From the NCBI GenBank assembly GCA_022226955.1, contig CP092079.1:1457053-1521052 (forward strand): a DNA stretch of 64,000 bases. The letters run 5' to 3'. This document shows, piece after piece, positions 1 to 9,067 of this stretch. The position numbers and the translations under genes were made by a program. Within the stretch, counting starts at the first letter, position 1. Every line of letters begins with the position of its first letter. Below the pieces are notes generated by a model. It worked only from the letters and a program-made list of their open reading frames with translations, had not been told where the DNA came from and ran no database searches. The stretch is from Nitrospira sp. GTDB lineage: Bacteria; Nitrospirota; Nitrospiria; Nitrospirales; Nitrospiraceae.

Positions 1-2
1 AA

Positions 3-1007
3 GTCGAAAAACTCGGCACCGTCCTGGAGTTCCTGGAGCAGCGGGCACGGAAGTCCGGAGCCGCACTCACCGCAACCTGCCGCGCACTCATAGAAGCGGA
101 TACGGCCCCGTCGGCATCGATCCGGCATCTCGCGCGCGTTCTCCACGGCGTCAGCGTCAAAGCCCATCCGCTGATTCACCTGGTCTTCAATGCGCTCTGC
201 CCATGGGATCTCTTCTTCGCCTTTCGCTTGCAGCAATTTCAACGGCGGCTACACGAGCTGCTCCCTCTCTGGCTGGATTGCCTGGCCGAAGTCGAAGCCG
301 CCTCGGCGCTCGCCACTTTCGCCTATCTGCATCCGTCCTATGTCTGGCCGGCCCCCACGCTGACCGCAACGCTGACCGCCGATGGACTCGGCCATCCGCT
401 CATCCCACCGCAACATCGTATCGCCAACGACATCTCCTTCGCCCGCCCCGGCACCATCTACCTCATCACCGGCTCCAACATGTCGGGCAAAAGCACCTTC
501 CTCCGCACCATCGGCATCAACCTCTGCCTGGCGCAAGCCGGCGCGCCGGTCTGCGCGCGGACGTTTACATGGACCTGGAGCCGCCTGGCCTGCTGCATCC
601 GCGTGGACGACTCCCTGGATGCCGGCCTGTCGTTTTTCTATGCGGAAGTGAAGCGGTTGAAATCGATTCTCCGAGCAACGGAAGATCGCGCGGCGCCGCC
701 GGTGCTCTTCCTGATCGACGAAATTTTCAAAGGCACGAATAATCGCGAGCGATTGATCGGCAGCCGCGCCTATGTGCGGGCGCTCGCGACGGGCAATGGC
801 TACGGCTTGGTCACCACGCACGATCTGGAGCTCGCCGACCTCGACCAATCGATTCCCGGCCTCACCAACAGCCACTTTCAGGAAACCGTATCCGCCGGCA
901 CCCTGCAATTCGATTACACCCTGCGCCTCGGCCCCTGCCCGACAACCAACGCCCTGAGGATTATGGAACTGGAAGGACTGCCGACAGACCGCCCGCCTCA
1001 ATCCTAA
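3..1007 (+). CDS. MutS-family DNA mismatch repair ATPase, C-terminal part (5' end outside window)
   Basis: The reading frame is open from base 3, so the gene begins upstream of the window. The visible 334 residues form the lever/ATPase part of a MutS-family protein. The Walker A motif is GSNMSGKST (about 155-163 of the visible part), the Walker B is LFLIDEIFKGTN, and the His switch lies in TTHDLELADL. Family knowledge: this ABC-type ATPase couples DNA lesion or structure binding to a conformational change. No Smr endonuclease domain follows, so it is not a typical MutS2. The mismatch-recognition domain cannot be seen, so the subfamily (MutS1-like or a short orphan MutS-like) is undecided. Confidence 0.9.
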   Translation, partial: VEKLGTVLEFLEQRARKSGAALTATCRALIEADTAPSASIRHLARVLHGVSVKAHPLIHLVFNALCPWDLFFAFRLQQFQRRLHELLPLWLDCLAEVEAASALATFAYLHPSYVWPAPTLTATLTADGLGHPLIPPQHRIANDISFARPGTIYLITGSNMSGKSTFLRTIGINLCLAQAGAPVCARTFTWTWSRLACCIRVDDSLDAGLSFFYAEVKRLKSILRATEDRAAPPVLFLIDEIFKGTNNRERLIGSRAYVRALATGNGYGLVTTHDLELADLDQSIPGLTNSHFQETVSAGTLQFDYTLRLGPCPTTNALRIMELEGLPTDRPPQS

Positions 1008-1151
1008 CGGCTGAGTTTCGTTTCACAACAGCCGAATTCGTGCAGCGAAAATGCCTGTATTTCCTTGCTTCAAGTAATGTTTCCTTTGACCTCCACAGGC
1101 ACTTCCTCGCATAGTGGTAGAGCAATCGCACTACACCCAGACACCGGCTCC

Positions 1152-4100
1152 ATGAATAAACCATCGCCACATCCGCTTCGCGGGCTCTTGATCGCACAAT
1201 TCTTCGGCGCCTTTAACGACAACGCCTGGAAACTCATGGTAGCGCTGCTCGGCATTCGCCAAGTCGCCGCCACTCTGGAGCCTGGGGCCGGCCTGGAGTC
1301 GGCCTCGCAAGCGCAGACCGCGCTCACCTTCATCATCTTCACCTTGCCGCTGATGCTAACATCCCTCGTGGCCGGCGTCGTGGCCGACCGTGTCAGCAAA
1401 CGCACCGTCATCGTCACGATGAAAGCCGGTGAAGTCGGCCTCATGGCGGCCGGCACCGCGGCGCTTTTCGTCAACCCGGCCGGCGGCCTGCTTCCCCTCA
1501 TCGTCCTCGGTTGCATGGGTGTCCATAGCGCCCTGTTCAGTCCGGCGAAATACGGCATCCTCCCGGAAATCCTTCCGCACGACCGGTTGTCAAAAGGCAA
1601 CGGCATTCTTGAACTGAGCACGTTCCTCGCGATTCTTGGCGGCACCGCGTTCGGCGGAATTCTGCTGGACGTGGCAGGCTCCGCCACCTGGCTTGCCCCA
1701 CTGGCGCTGACGCTGTTCTCGCTCATCGGATTTGGCGCGGCATTGACGGTGCCAGCCGTGGCCGCAGCCCGGTCGGATGGCGGCATCGCCTCGACGCTCG
1801 GCGGCGCCATACTGGCTGTGCAATCCAATCGCACCCTGCTCCTGGCCATCGTCGGCGCCGCCTGTTTCTGGACCATCGCCAGCCTCGTCGGCCAGGACAT
1901 CCTGGTCTATGCCAAGACCCGCCTCGCCTTATCGGACTCGCTGTCCGGCCTTCCGCTCGCGTTGCTCTCCATCGGCATCGGCGCTGGCGCGATGCTCGCA
2001 GGCAGACTCTCCGGCGACCATGTCGAATACGGATTGATTCCCCTCGGGACGTTCGGCATCTGTGGGTTCCTTCTGCTCCTGGGATGGCTGGGGCCAGGGC
2101 TCGCAGGCACGCTCTTCTTGATGACCGGCCTCGGCCTGTCCTGCGGACTGTTCGTCGTCCCCATCAATGCCTTGATTCAGTGGCACGCGCCCGCCGACCG
2201 GCGCGGCAGCATCATTGCCCTCTCGAACACATGCACGTATAGTGGGGTGCTCATGGGATCTCTCAGCGGCGGCGCCTTTGCCTCTTTCGGCCTCTCCCCC
2301 ACCGGCATCCTCCTCGCGGCAGCGGCAGCCACATTTGCCGGCACCCTCTGGGCACTCTGGCTAGTCCCCAGCGCGTTCGTTCGGCTCGTCCTCATGCTCC
2401 TGACCAAAACGCTCTACCGCCTGCGCGTCGTCGGGCCGGCGAACGTGCCGCAAACCGGCGGTGCCCTGCTGGTGCCGAACCATATGTCGCTCATCGACGG
2501 CTTCCTCCTCATCGCCAGCCTCGACCGTCCGGTCCGCTTCGTCGTCGATGCCGCCTATGCCACCCACCCGCTCTTCAAGTGGTTGATGAACATCATGCGC
2601 GTCATCCCGATTTCCTCGTCGGGAGGACCGCGAATCATCCTGCGCGCGCTGCGCAGCGCCGGTCAGGCGCTCGACGACGGCGAACTCGTCTGCATCTTCC
2701 CGGAAGGACAGATCACCAGAACCGGCACGCTCCTGCCGTTCCGCCGCGGGTTTGAACGGATCGTGAAAGGCCGGACCGTTCCAATCATTCCGGTCCACCT
2801 GGATCGTGTCTGGGGCAGTCTGTTCAGCTTCGTGAAAGGCCGGTTCATCTGGAAGCTCCCGGAACAGATTCCCTATCCGGTCACCGTCTCCTTCGGCACA
2901 CCGCAACCGGCCGGGACCCCGGCGCATGAGCTCCGCCGGCTCGTGCGCGAGTTAGGCGAAGCCGCCTGGACCTTGCGCAAGGCGGACCAGCACCCAGTCC
3001 ATCGCCCGGTCATCTCGGCCTGGCGCCGCCGACCCTTCACGTTCGCCATGGCGGACGCGGCACGTCCCTCCATCACCGGACTCAAAGCGTTGCTCGGCAC
3101 CATCACACTAGCCCGCGCGATGAAACCCCATTGGAAAGGGCAACGCGCAGTCGGATTGCTCCTGCCGCCGAGCGTCCCTGGCGCGCTCCTCAACGTCGCC
3201 GCCGCACTCACAGGAAAGACTAGCGTCAATTTGAATTACACCGTCGGCCGCGTTGGACTGGAATCGGCCATCACTCAAGCGAGCCTGAAAACCGTACTCA
3301 CCAGCCGGTTGTTTATCGAGAAGGCCAAGCTAGACATTCCCGGTGGCGTCACCGTCCTCTATTTGGAAGATATCGCTAAAACGATTTCAGGCGGCGCGAA
3401 ACTCGTTGCGTTATTGCTCGGGCTCTTCGCGCCGATCGGGCTAATGGAACGGGCCTGCGGACGGATGCAGCCCATCGGCATGGACGATCTGGCCACGATC
3501 ATCTTCAGCAGCGGCAGCACCGGCGAACCCAAGGGTGTCATGCTCTCGCACTTCGCCATCAATTCAAATGTCGAAGGAGCCGGACAGGTTATTCATATCA
3601 GCAAGGCCGATCGCGCACTCGGCATCCTGCCCTTCTTCCACTCCTTCGGCTATATGCTGCTCTGGTTCTATGCGCGCAACAACACCGGCATCGTGTTTCA
3701 TCCCTCACCGCTGGATGTCGCGGCTATCGGAGAATTATGCAGCAAGTACCGTATCTCTTTGCTGGTCGTCACCCCGACGTTCCTGCAACTCTATCTGCGC
3801 CGCTGCACGCCCGAGCAGTTCAGCAATCTGCGTGTCGTGCTAACCGGCGCAGAAAAACTCCCGCTGCGCCTCACCCAGGCGTTCCAAGACAAGTTCGGCA
3901 TCGCGCCGGTGGAAGGATACGGCGTCACGGAATGCGCGCCGGTCATCTCGTCCAATTGTCCAGACTTCCGCGCCTCCGGGTTCTATCAAGTCGCCTCGCG
4001 CCGCGGAACCGTCGGGCAGCCATTTCCCGGCATGTCGGTGCGCATTGTCGATCCGGAGACCTGGATGATCCTCCCGCCGGGCCAATCCGGCATGTTGCTG

Positions 4101-4571
4101 GTCAAAGGCCCTAATGTGATGCGCGGCTATCTCGGCCGGGAAGATCTCACAGCCAAGGCGATGAAAGACGGCTGGTACATCACCGGCGACATTGCGACGC
4201 TGGACGACGATGGCTTTCTCACCATTACCGACCGGCTCTCCCGCTTCTCGAAAATCGGCGGCGAAATGGTCCCGCACGGCAAAGTCGAAGAGGCCTTGCA
4301 GCAAGCGGCTGGAGCGGACCTGCAAGTCTTCGCCGTCACCGGCTTGCCGGACGAGAAGAAAGGCGAACGGCTCGCCGTGCTCTACACCATCGACGACACC
4401 GATCTCCCGGCGGTGCTCGACAAACTCGCCGTCAGCGGACTTCCCAACCTCTTCATCCCGGCGCGCAACCAATTCGTGAAAGTGGACGCCCTGCCCGTGC
4501 TCGGCACTGGCAAACTCGACCTCCGCGGAGTCAAACGCATCGCCATGGAACGGCTCACCACACCAGCATGA
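1152..4571 (+). CDS. aas: Trifunctional lysophospholipid transporter / acyltransferase / acyl-ACP synthetase (LplT-PlsC-Aas fusion)
   Basis: A protein of 1139 residues with three domains. Residues 1-400 are an LplT-like MFS transporter (AQFFGAFNDNAWK start, about 12 hydrophobic segments). Residues 410-630 are a PlsC acyltransferase with NHMSLID (443-449) and FPEG (516-519). Residues 660-1139 are an AMP-binding acyl-ACP synthetase (FSSGSTGEPKG near 785, YGVTECAP). Known family role: LplT flips lysophospholipids inward and Aas reacylates them. In E. coli these are two genes; here they are fused. Start 1152 is preferred over a TTG at 1065 because the LplT N-terminal motif begins right after it. 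The stop overlaps the ATG of the next gene by 4 bases, which implies translational coupling. Confidence 0.92.
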   Translation: MNKPSPHPLRGLLIAQFFGAFNDNAWKLMVALLGIRQVAATLEPGAGLESASQAQTALTFIIFTLPLMLTSLVAGVVADRVSKRTVIVTMKAGEVGLMAAGTAALFVNPAGGLLPLIVLGCMGVHSALFSPAKYGILPEILPHDRLSKGNGILELSTFLAILGGTAFGGILLDVAGSATWLAPLALTLFSLIGFGAALTVPAVAAARSDGGIASTLGGAILAVQSNRTLLLAIVGAACFWTIASLVGQDILVYAKTRLALSDSLSGLPLALLSIGIGAGAMLAGRLSGDHVEYGLIPLGTFGICGFLLLLGWLGPGLAGTLFLMTGLGLSCGLFVVPINALIQWHAPADRRGSIIALSNTCTYSGVLMGSLSGGAFASFGLSPTGILLAAAAATFAGTLWALWLVPSAFVRLVLMLLTKTLYRLRVVGPANVPQTGGALLVPNHMSLIDGFLLIASLDRPVRFVVDAAYATHPLFKWLMNIMRVIPISSSGGPRIILRALRSAGQALDDGELVCIFPEGQITRTGTLLPFRRGFERIVKGRTVPIIPVHLDRVWGSLFSFVKGRFIWKLPEQIPYPVTVSFGTPQPAGTPAHELRRLVRELGEAAWTLRKADQHPVHRPVISAWRRRPFTFAMADAARPSITGLKALLGTITLARAMKPHWKGQRAVGLLLPPSVPGALLNVAAALTGKTSVNLNYTVGRVGLESAITQASLKTVLTSRLFIEKAKLDIPGGVTVLYLEDIAKTISGGAKLVALLLGLFAPIGLMERACGRMQPIGMDDLATIIFSSGSTGEPKGVMLSHFAINSNVEGAGQVIHISKADRALGILPFFHSFGYMLLWFYARNNTGIVFHPSPLDVAAIGELCSKYRISLLVVTPTFLQLYLRRCTPEQFSNLRVVLTGAEKLPLRLTQAFQDKFGIAPVEGYGVTECAPVISSNCPDFRASGFYQVASRRGTVGQPFPGMSVRIVDPETWMILPPGQSGMLLVKGPNVMRGYLGREDLTAKAMKDGWYITGDIATLDDDGFLTITDRLSRFSKIGGEMVPHGKVEEALQQAAGADLQVFAVTGLPDEKKGERLAVLYTIDDTDLPAVLDKLAVSGLPNLFIPARNQFVKVDALPVLGTGKLDLRGVKRIAMERLTTPA

Positions 4572-5551
4572 CCACCAAATCGCTGATCGATTGCCACGTG
4601 CACCTGGCTGCGCTGCCGGACGAAAACAACGGCTGCTACATCTCGCCGAAGATGCTGAAGAGCCCGCTCTTTCGCTTCCTCTTTTGGAAGCATGGGATTT
4701 CCGTGAATCGGCCGCGCGAAGCCAATGAGAAGTATCTGGACGATCTCCTCATTGAGCTGCGCGCCTCCCGCCATGTGCAGAAAGCCGTGCTGCTGGGGAT
4801 GGACGGACATTACGATTCGACTGGCGCGATCAGCTTGGAGCATACCGACCTGCTCGTGAGCAACGACTATGTGCTCAAGGCGGCTCGCGCCAATCCGAAC
4901 GAGTTGCTGGCCGGCGTCTCCATCAACCCGCAGCGGCGGGATGCGGTCGAAGAAGTGCATCGCTGCGCCGACGCCGGCGCCACCTTGGTTAAGGTCTTGC
5001 CGAACGCGCAACAGTTCGACCCAGCCAATCTGCAATACAAACGCTTCTACCGAGCGCTGGCGGAACGGAACCTTCCGTTCCTCAGTCATGTCGGCTACGA
5101 GTTCAGCCTGATCGGCAAAGACCAGTCGGTCGGCGAACCGGATCGGCTCCGCGTCGCGCTCGACGAAGGCGCCACCGTCATTGCCGCCCATGCCTGCAGC
5201 TACGGATTGATCCTCTATGAAAAGTTTCTTCCGACGCTGCGCGATCTGGTCCGGCATTATCCGAACTTCTATGCCGACATCTCCGCCCTCACGCTGCCAA
5301 ACCGCTTCCGCATGCTCCTCCATCTGCGCAACTACCCCGAGGTGCAGGAGCGGCTGCTTTTCGGCACCGATTATCCGCTGTCGGTCTTTCATCTCGCCGC
5401 CTGGGGGCGCGTCGCCTTCGGCACGCTCCGCAAGATGATGCAGACCAAGAACCGCTTCGACCGGCAAGTCGAAGTGTGCAGCGGATTGAAGCTGGGGTTT
5501 CGCTCGCTTGGAGATATCCTCTCCCATTCAACAAGTCCCACGCCCCGATAA
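4568..5551 (+). CDS. Amidohydrolase-family metal-dependent hydrolase
   Basis: A 327-residue TIM-barrel hydrolase of the amidohydrolase 2 type. The first metal motif is DCHVH near the N-terminus. Further His motifs are SHVGYEFS and AAHACSYG, and the terminal metal ligand is probably the Asp of GTDYPL. The substrate is not evident. The ATG overlaps the stop of the lipid-remodelling fusion gene, so the two are probably co-transcribed and co-translated. This hints at, but does not prove, a lipid-related or detoxifying role. Full length, no signal peptide. Confidence 0.82.
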   Translation: MTTKSLIDCHVHLAALPDENNGCYISPKMLKSPLFRFLFWKHGISVNRPREANEKYLDDLLIELRASRHVQKAVLLGMDGHYDSTGAISLEHTDLLVSNDYVLKAARANPNELLAGVSINPQRRDAVEEVHRCADAGATLVKVLPNAQQFDPANLQYKRFYRALAERNLPFLSHVGYEFSLIGKDQSVGEPDRLRVALDEGATVIAAHACSYGLILYEKFLPTLRDLVRHYPNFYADISALTLPNRFRMLLHLRNYPEVQERLLFGTDYPLSVFHLAAWGRVAFGTLRKMMQTKNRFDRQVEVCSGLKLGFRSLGDILSHSTSPTPR

Positions 5552-5563
5552 CCGGACCAGCTG

Positions 5564-6061
5564 ATGGATCGAGACCGCATCCTCACCAGTCTTCGCGAAA
5601 GGATTCTGGCCTTCGCGACATCACGCGTATCGAGAGAGCAGGCCGAGGATCTGACCCAGGAGGTGCTGGCGGTCCTCCATGAGAAGTATCCTACCGTCAC
5701 TGAACTGACAGAACTTGTCCCCTTGGCCTTCCAGGTCCTGCGGTTCAAGATGCTCGACGCCCATCGCAAGGCCTTCCGCCGGGGCGAGTATAATCAGGAG
5801 TCTGTCGAGGATCTGCCGCTGGCCGATCCCAACGCCGATCCGGCAACGCGACTCGACCAGCAACAGCGCGTGGATCGGTTACTGGCCGCGATCATGCAAC
5901 TCGGCGAGCGCTGCCGTGAGCTCTTCAAGTGGAAGCTGGAGGGAAAGAGCTTCCCCGAGATTCAGAAGATCATGGGCCAATCGTCGATCAATACGATCTA
6001 CACCTGGGACCTGCGATGCAGAAAGCAGCTCTTGGCATCGATGGGCGGCAGTTGGGACTAA
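5564..6061 (+). CDS. ECF-type RNA polymerase sigma factor
   Basis: A 165-residue sigma-70 family protein. The region 2 helix sits around residues 15-65 (EQAEDLTQEVLAVLHEKY, then FKMLDAHRKAFRR). A region 4 helix-turn-helix spans about 115-160 (CRELFKWKLEGKSFPEIQKI, then NTIYTWDLRCRKQL). Sigma region 3 is absent, as in ECF factors. It lies 12 bases after the amidohydrolase stop and 3 bases before an anti-sigma-like gene, so all may form one operon. Target promoters are unknown. Confidence 0.86.
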   Translation: MDRDRILTSLRERILAFATSRVSREQAEDLTQEVLAVLHEKYPTVTELTELVPLAFQVLRFKMLDAHRKAFRRGEYNQESVEDLPLADPNADPATRLDQQQRVDRLLAAIMQLGERCRELFKWKLEGKSFPEIQKIMGQSSINTIYTWDLRCRKQLLASMGGSWD

Positions 6062-6064
6062 CCG

Positions 6065-7456
6065 ATGGCTGAACACGATCTTGAAAAGCTTCTCGGCGGT
6101 TTCGCGGCGGATACGCTGACGCCGGAGGAGCGTCAGCAGCTCTTTACCGCTGCCATGCAGGATCAACAGCTCTTCGATGCCCTCGCCGACGAACAGGCGC
6201 TGAAAGAACTGTTGACCGATCCATCTGTGCGCCGCCGGTTACTCCAAGCCTTGAACAGTACAACTCCCGCTGTCGCTGCAAAATCGGTCTCATGGCTGGA
6301 TTGGCTCCGGCAGCCCGCTCATCTGGCCCTGGCCGGCGGACTGGCTACCGCCCTCTTCGCAGTCGTCCTTGGCACCAAGGTCTATCAAGACAGCCTGAAG
6401 CAAGCAGCCCCGTCGGCGGCGGCCGAAGAAGCGAAACCTGCGTCTACTCCACCAGCTGAATCTCAACCGACTGAGCCCAAGACGAAAGAACCCGACGCGC
6501 CCGCGCCGATTGCCGCGAAGAAGGAGCGGCTCACGGATAAGCTGGCGTCGCGCGAACGAGTTGCTCCATCGCAACAACAGGATGACCGCGCAACCGATAC
6601 CGCCACCGAAAATGCATCGAAGCGGACCCGACAGGAAGAAGACCGAAAACAAACAGCGGCTCCGCTTGCATCATCCGAACATAAAAAGGACGCCCTCGCC
6701 TCGGTCGATCGGCAACCCACCGTCGATTCACCGGTGGCAGCCCCGGAGCCGAACATACTGCGGGCACCGGCCGGCGCATCTCTCCATGAAACGAGTGCAT
6801 CGACCGTCAGCGCACGGGCATTGTTCTATGGCGACGCGGTCCGCGCCGATGCCGCCGGCATGCTCCAAACGAATGAGCGCGCCATGAAACCGCTAGGCGA
6901 ATCGGCTCCACAGGCCAATGCATCCACAAGGAAGCTAGAACGGCTCTCGCCGCCCAGCAAGGCGGAAGGCCCGGTCGCACCGGTCAAGCCACTCGGGCTC
7001 CGGTACAGTCTTGTTACGCAGAACGCTGAGGGGCAAGAACAAGAAATCGGCGCAACAACCGCAGCCACCCGTTCAACGCCGATGCAGCTGACCTTGGAAG
7101 CCAATCAAGACGGCTATGTTCAGGTATGGCAGCATGTAGGATCGACCGGCACCCACCTGTTGCTGCCGCAGAAAGACAGCGGCCACATCTCCATGAAAAT
7201 CCGAGCCGGACAGCGGCAGCGCCTGCCGTTGCCGGCCGATAGCGGAACCGTCATCGTCCGCCTGTCTCGCGTTCCCTTCGGACCCATTTCAAGACAGGAA
7301 GCCGCGCTGCTCGACCGATTTTTGCCAACCCAGCTTCAGGAGTCTGGAATTTTTCCAAGTTCGGCAGGCTCGCAAGAGCAGGCCACGTACGTGGTCAGCC
7401 AGGATCTCTCCCCCACCGCGCAGATCGCGGTCGACATTCAGCTGGCGCAACGGTAA
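6065..7456 (+). CDS. Anti-sigma-like membrane protein with C-terminal DUF4384-type domain
   Basis: A 463-residue protein directly downstream of the ECF sigma gene. Residues 1-65 are a small helical region reminiscent of anti-sigma N-termini (EKLLGGFAADTLTPEERQQL) but without the zinc-binding HxxxCxxC. One transmembrane helix lies at about 85-105 (LALAGGLATALFAVVLGT). A long Ala/Glu/Lys/Thr-rich linker follows. The C-terminal domain (about 330-463) resembles DUF4384, seen in secreted or envelope sensors (TLEANQDGYVQVWQHV). Inferred role: it holds the upstream sigma factor at the membrane and releases it on an envelope signal sensed outside. Confidence 0.72.
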   Translation: MAEHDLEKLLGGFAADTLTPEERQQLFTAAMQDQQLFDALADEQALKELLTDPSVRRRLLQALNSTTPAVAAKSVSWLDWLRQPAHLALAGGLATALFAVVLGTKVYQDSLKQAAPSAAAEEAKPASTPPAESQPTEPKTKEPDAPAPIAAKKERLTDKLASRERVAPSQQQDDRATDTATENASKRTRQEEDRKQTAAPLASSEHKKDALASVDRQPTVDSPVAAPEPNILRAPAGASLHETSASTVSARALFYGDAVRADAAGMLQTNERAMKPLGESAPQANASTRKLERLSPPSKAEGPVAPVKPLGLRYSLVTQNAEGQEQEIGATTAATRSTPMQLTLEANQDGYVQVWQHVGSTGTHLLLPQKDSGHISMKIRAGQRQRLPLPADSGTVIVRLSRVPFGPISRQEAALLDRFLPTQLQESGIFPSSAGSQEQATYVVSQDLSPTAQIAVDIQLAQR

Positions 7457-7502
7457 TAATCCTTCTCATCCACCGCAACCGCAAAGGACCGGCACGACTC
7501 GC

Positions 7503-8678
7503 ATGGCGGCGATACAATCAGACGATCAACACCTCGCATTCTTGTCGTACGGGTTCCGCCCGTTTTTCCTCAGCGCCGCGCTCTTTGCCGGAGTCGCGAT
7601 TCCCGTCTGGGCATTGATTGCGACTGGATGGACGGATTCGTCGTTCAGCGCCGCGCCGCGCGAGTGGCATGTCCACGAAATGCTCTTCGGTTTTCTGCCC
7701 GCTGTGATCACCGGCTTCCTTCTGACGGCCATGCCGAATTGGACCGAACGGCCTCCGCTCAAAGGCATGCCGCTGCTGGCCTTGCTGACCGTTTGGCTGG
7801 CCGGACGCCTGACGATTGCCATTCCAGGCGTCTCACCGCTCGCCGCGGCAGCCATTGATGTCGCCTATCTTGTCGTCCTCGCGTCGATTGTCTGGCGTGA
7901 AATTGCAGGCGGACAAGCCTGGGATCGCGCGCCCATCGGCATCGTCATCAGTCTCTATGCCGCCGCCAATATCCTGTTTCACGCGCTGACGCTGGGAGGG
8001 AAAGAAACGGATCTTCCGGAGCGAATGGCGGTCGCACTCATGATGCTGCTGCTGACACTCATCGGCGGGCGCGTCACACCCAGCTTCACGGGAGACTATC
8101 TGGCCGAGCGAGGCGTACCGGAAGAACTGCCATCCTTTTCCCGGCTCGATGGGCTGGCGATTCTCCTCACCCTCACGGCCGCGCTTTCTTGGGTGGCTCA
8201 GCCTCTGGCTGCGACCACCGGATGGATCTTGATCGCCGCCGGACTGGCCAACATCGTCCGCCTCACGCGCTGGCGCGGGTGGCTCACCTGGCGCGAACCG
8301 ATTGTGCTGATCTTGCATCTGGGCTATGGATGGCTCGCCCTCTCGCTTCTGGTCATCGGTGGCGCCACGCTCGGGTTCGGCCTGAAGCCGGCCGATGCGG
8401 TCCATGCCCTTACGACCGGCGCCGTAGGCGCCATGACGATGGCCATTATGACCCGCGCCAGTCTCGGCCACACCGGACGGCCGAAACATGCCGACCGGCT
8501 GACAATCATCGTCTATCTTCTGGTCAACCTTGGCGCGCTCCTGCGAGTCTTCGGACCGGGGGCCGGGCTTCCGATGAATCTTGCGCTCGGCGCGGCAGCG
8601 ACAGCCTGGAGCGGCGCCTACCTTCTCTTTGCCGCCGTATACGGCCCCTACCTCGTCCGCCCCAGTCTCGACGAGTAG
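7503..8678 (+). CDS. NnrS family membrane protein
   Basis: A 391-residue polytopic protein of about 12 hydrophobic segments. It begins with the family motif LSYGFRPFFL and carries REWHVHEMLFGF and AVITGFLLTAMPNWTERPP, all characteristic of NnrS. Family knowledge: NnrS is a haem- and copper-containing membrane protein linked to nitric-oxide tolerance and denitrification regulons. In a nitrite-oxidising type of organism a nitrosative-stress role is plausible. It lies 46 bases after the DUF4384 gene and converges with ynfA 7 bases downstream. Confidence 0.9.
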   Translation: MAAIQSDDQHLAFLSYGFRPFFLSAALFAGVAIPVWALIATGWTDSSFSAAPREWHVHEMLFGFLPAVITGFLLTAMPNWTERPPLKGMPLLALLTVWLAGRLTIAIPGVSPLAAAAIDVAYLVVLASIVWREIAGGQAWDRAPIGIVISLYAAANILFHALTLGGKETDLPERMAVALMMLLLTLIGGRVTPSFTGDYLAERGVPEELPSFSRLDGLAILLTLTAALSWVAQPLAATTGWILIAAGLANIVRLTRWRGWLTWREPIVLILHLGYGWLALSLLVIGGATLGFGLKPADAVHALTTGAVGAMTMAIMTRASLGHTGRPKHADRLTIIVYLLVNLGALLRVFGPGAGLPMNLALGAAATAWSGAYLLFAAVYGPYLVRPSLDE

Positions 8679-8685
8679 CGCCTCT

Positions 8686-9024
8686 TTACGATGCGACCTG
8701 CCGCGGTGCGAACATGATGATCGCCATGCCGCACAGACAGACCGCAACGCCCAGCCAATCCCACGGAGACGGGCGCACGGCATCGATGAGCCAGAGCCAG
8801 AGAATGGCCACCGACACATACACTCCGCCATAGGCCGCATAGACTCGTCCAGCGGCAAGCGGATGCAGCGTCAGCAGCCAGACGAATACCGCCAGGCTCG
8901 CCGCTGCCGGAATCAATAACCAGACCGACGCATCTTTCTTCAACCACAAATAGGGAAGATAGCATCCGACAATCTCAGCGACTGCCGTCGCAACAAACAG
9001 GGCGACGGTTTTGAGTTCCATCAT
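8686..9024 (-). CDS. ynfA: YnfA family (UPF0060) small four-helix membrane protein
   Basis: A 112-residue protein made of four hydrophobic helices. It has the YnfA signature ([15 protein letters not shown] near the N-terminus, [15 protein letters not shown] in helix 3). The family belongs to the wider small-multidrug-resistance fold, and the physiological substrate is not settled. Two consecutive ATG codons open the frame. The first lies 6 bases after an AGGAAAGG ribosome-binding site. It converges with the NnrS gene. Confidence 0.9.
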   Translation of the reverse strand: MMELKTVALFVATAVAEIVGCYLPYLWLKKDASVWLLIPAAASLAVFVWLLTLHPLAAGRVYAAYGGVYVSVAILWLWLIDAVRPSPWDWLGVAVCLCGMAIIMFAPRQVAS

Positions 9025-9067
9025 CGGTGGCCTTTCCTGTCTAGATGCCTGTCAAAGCACAGACCTA

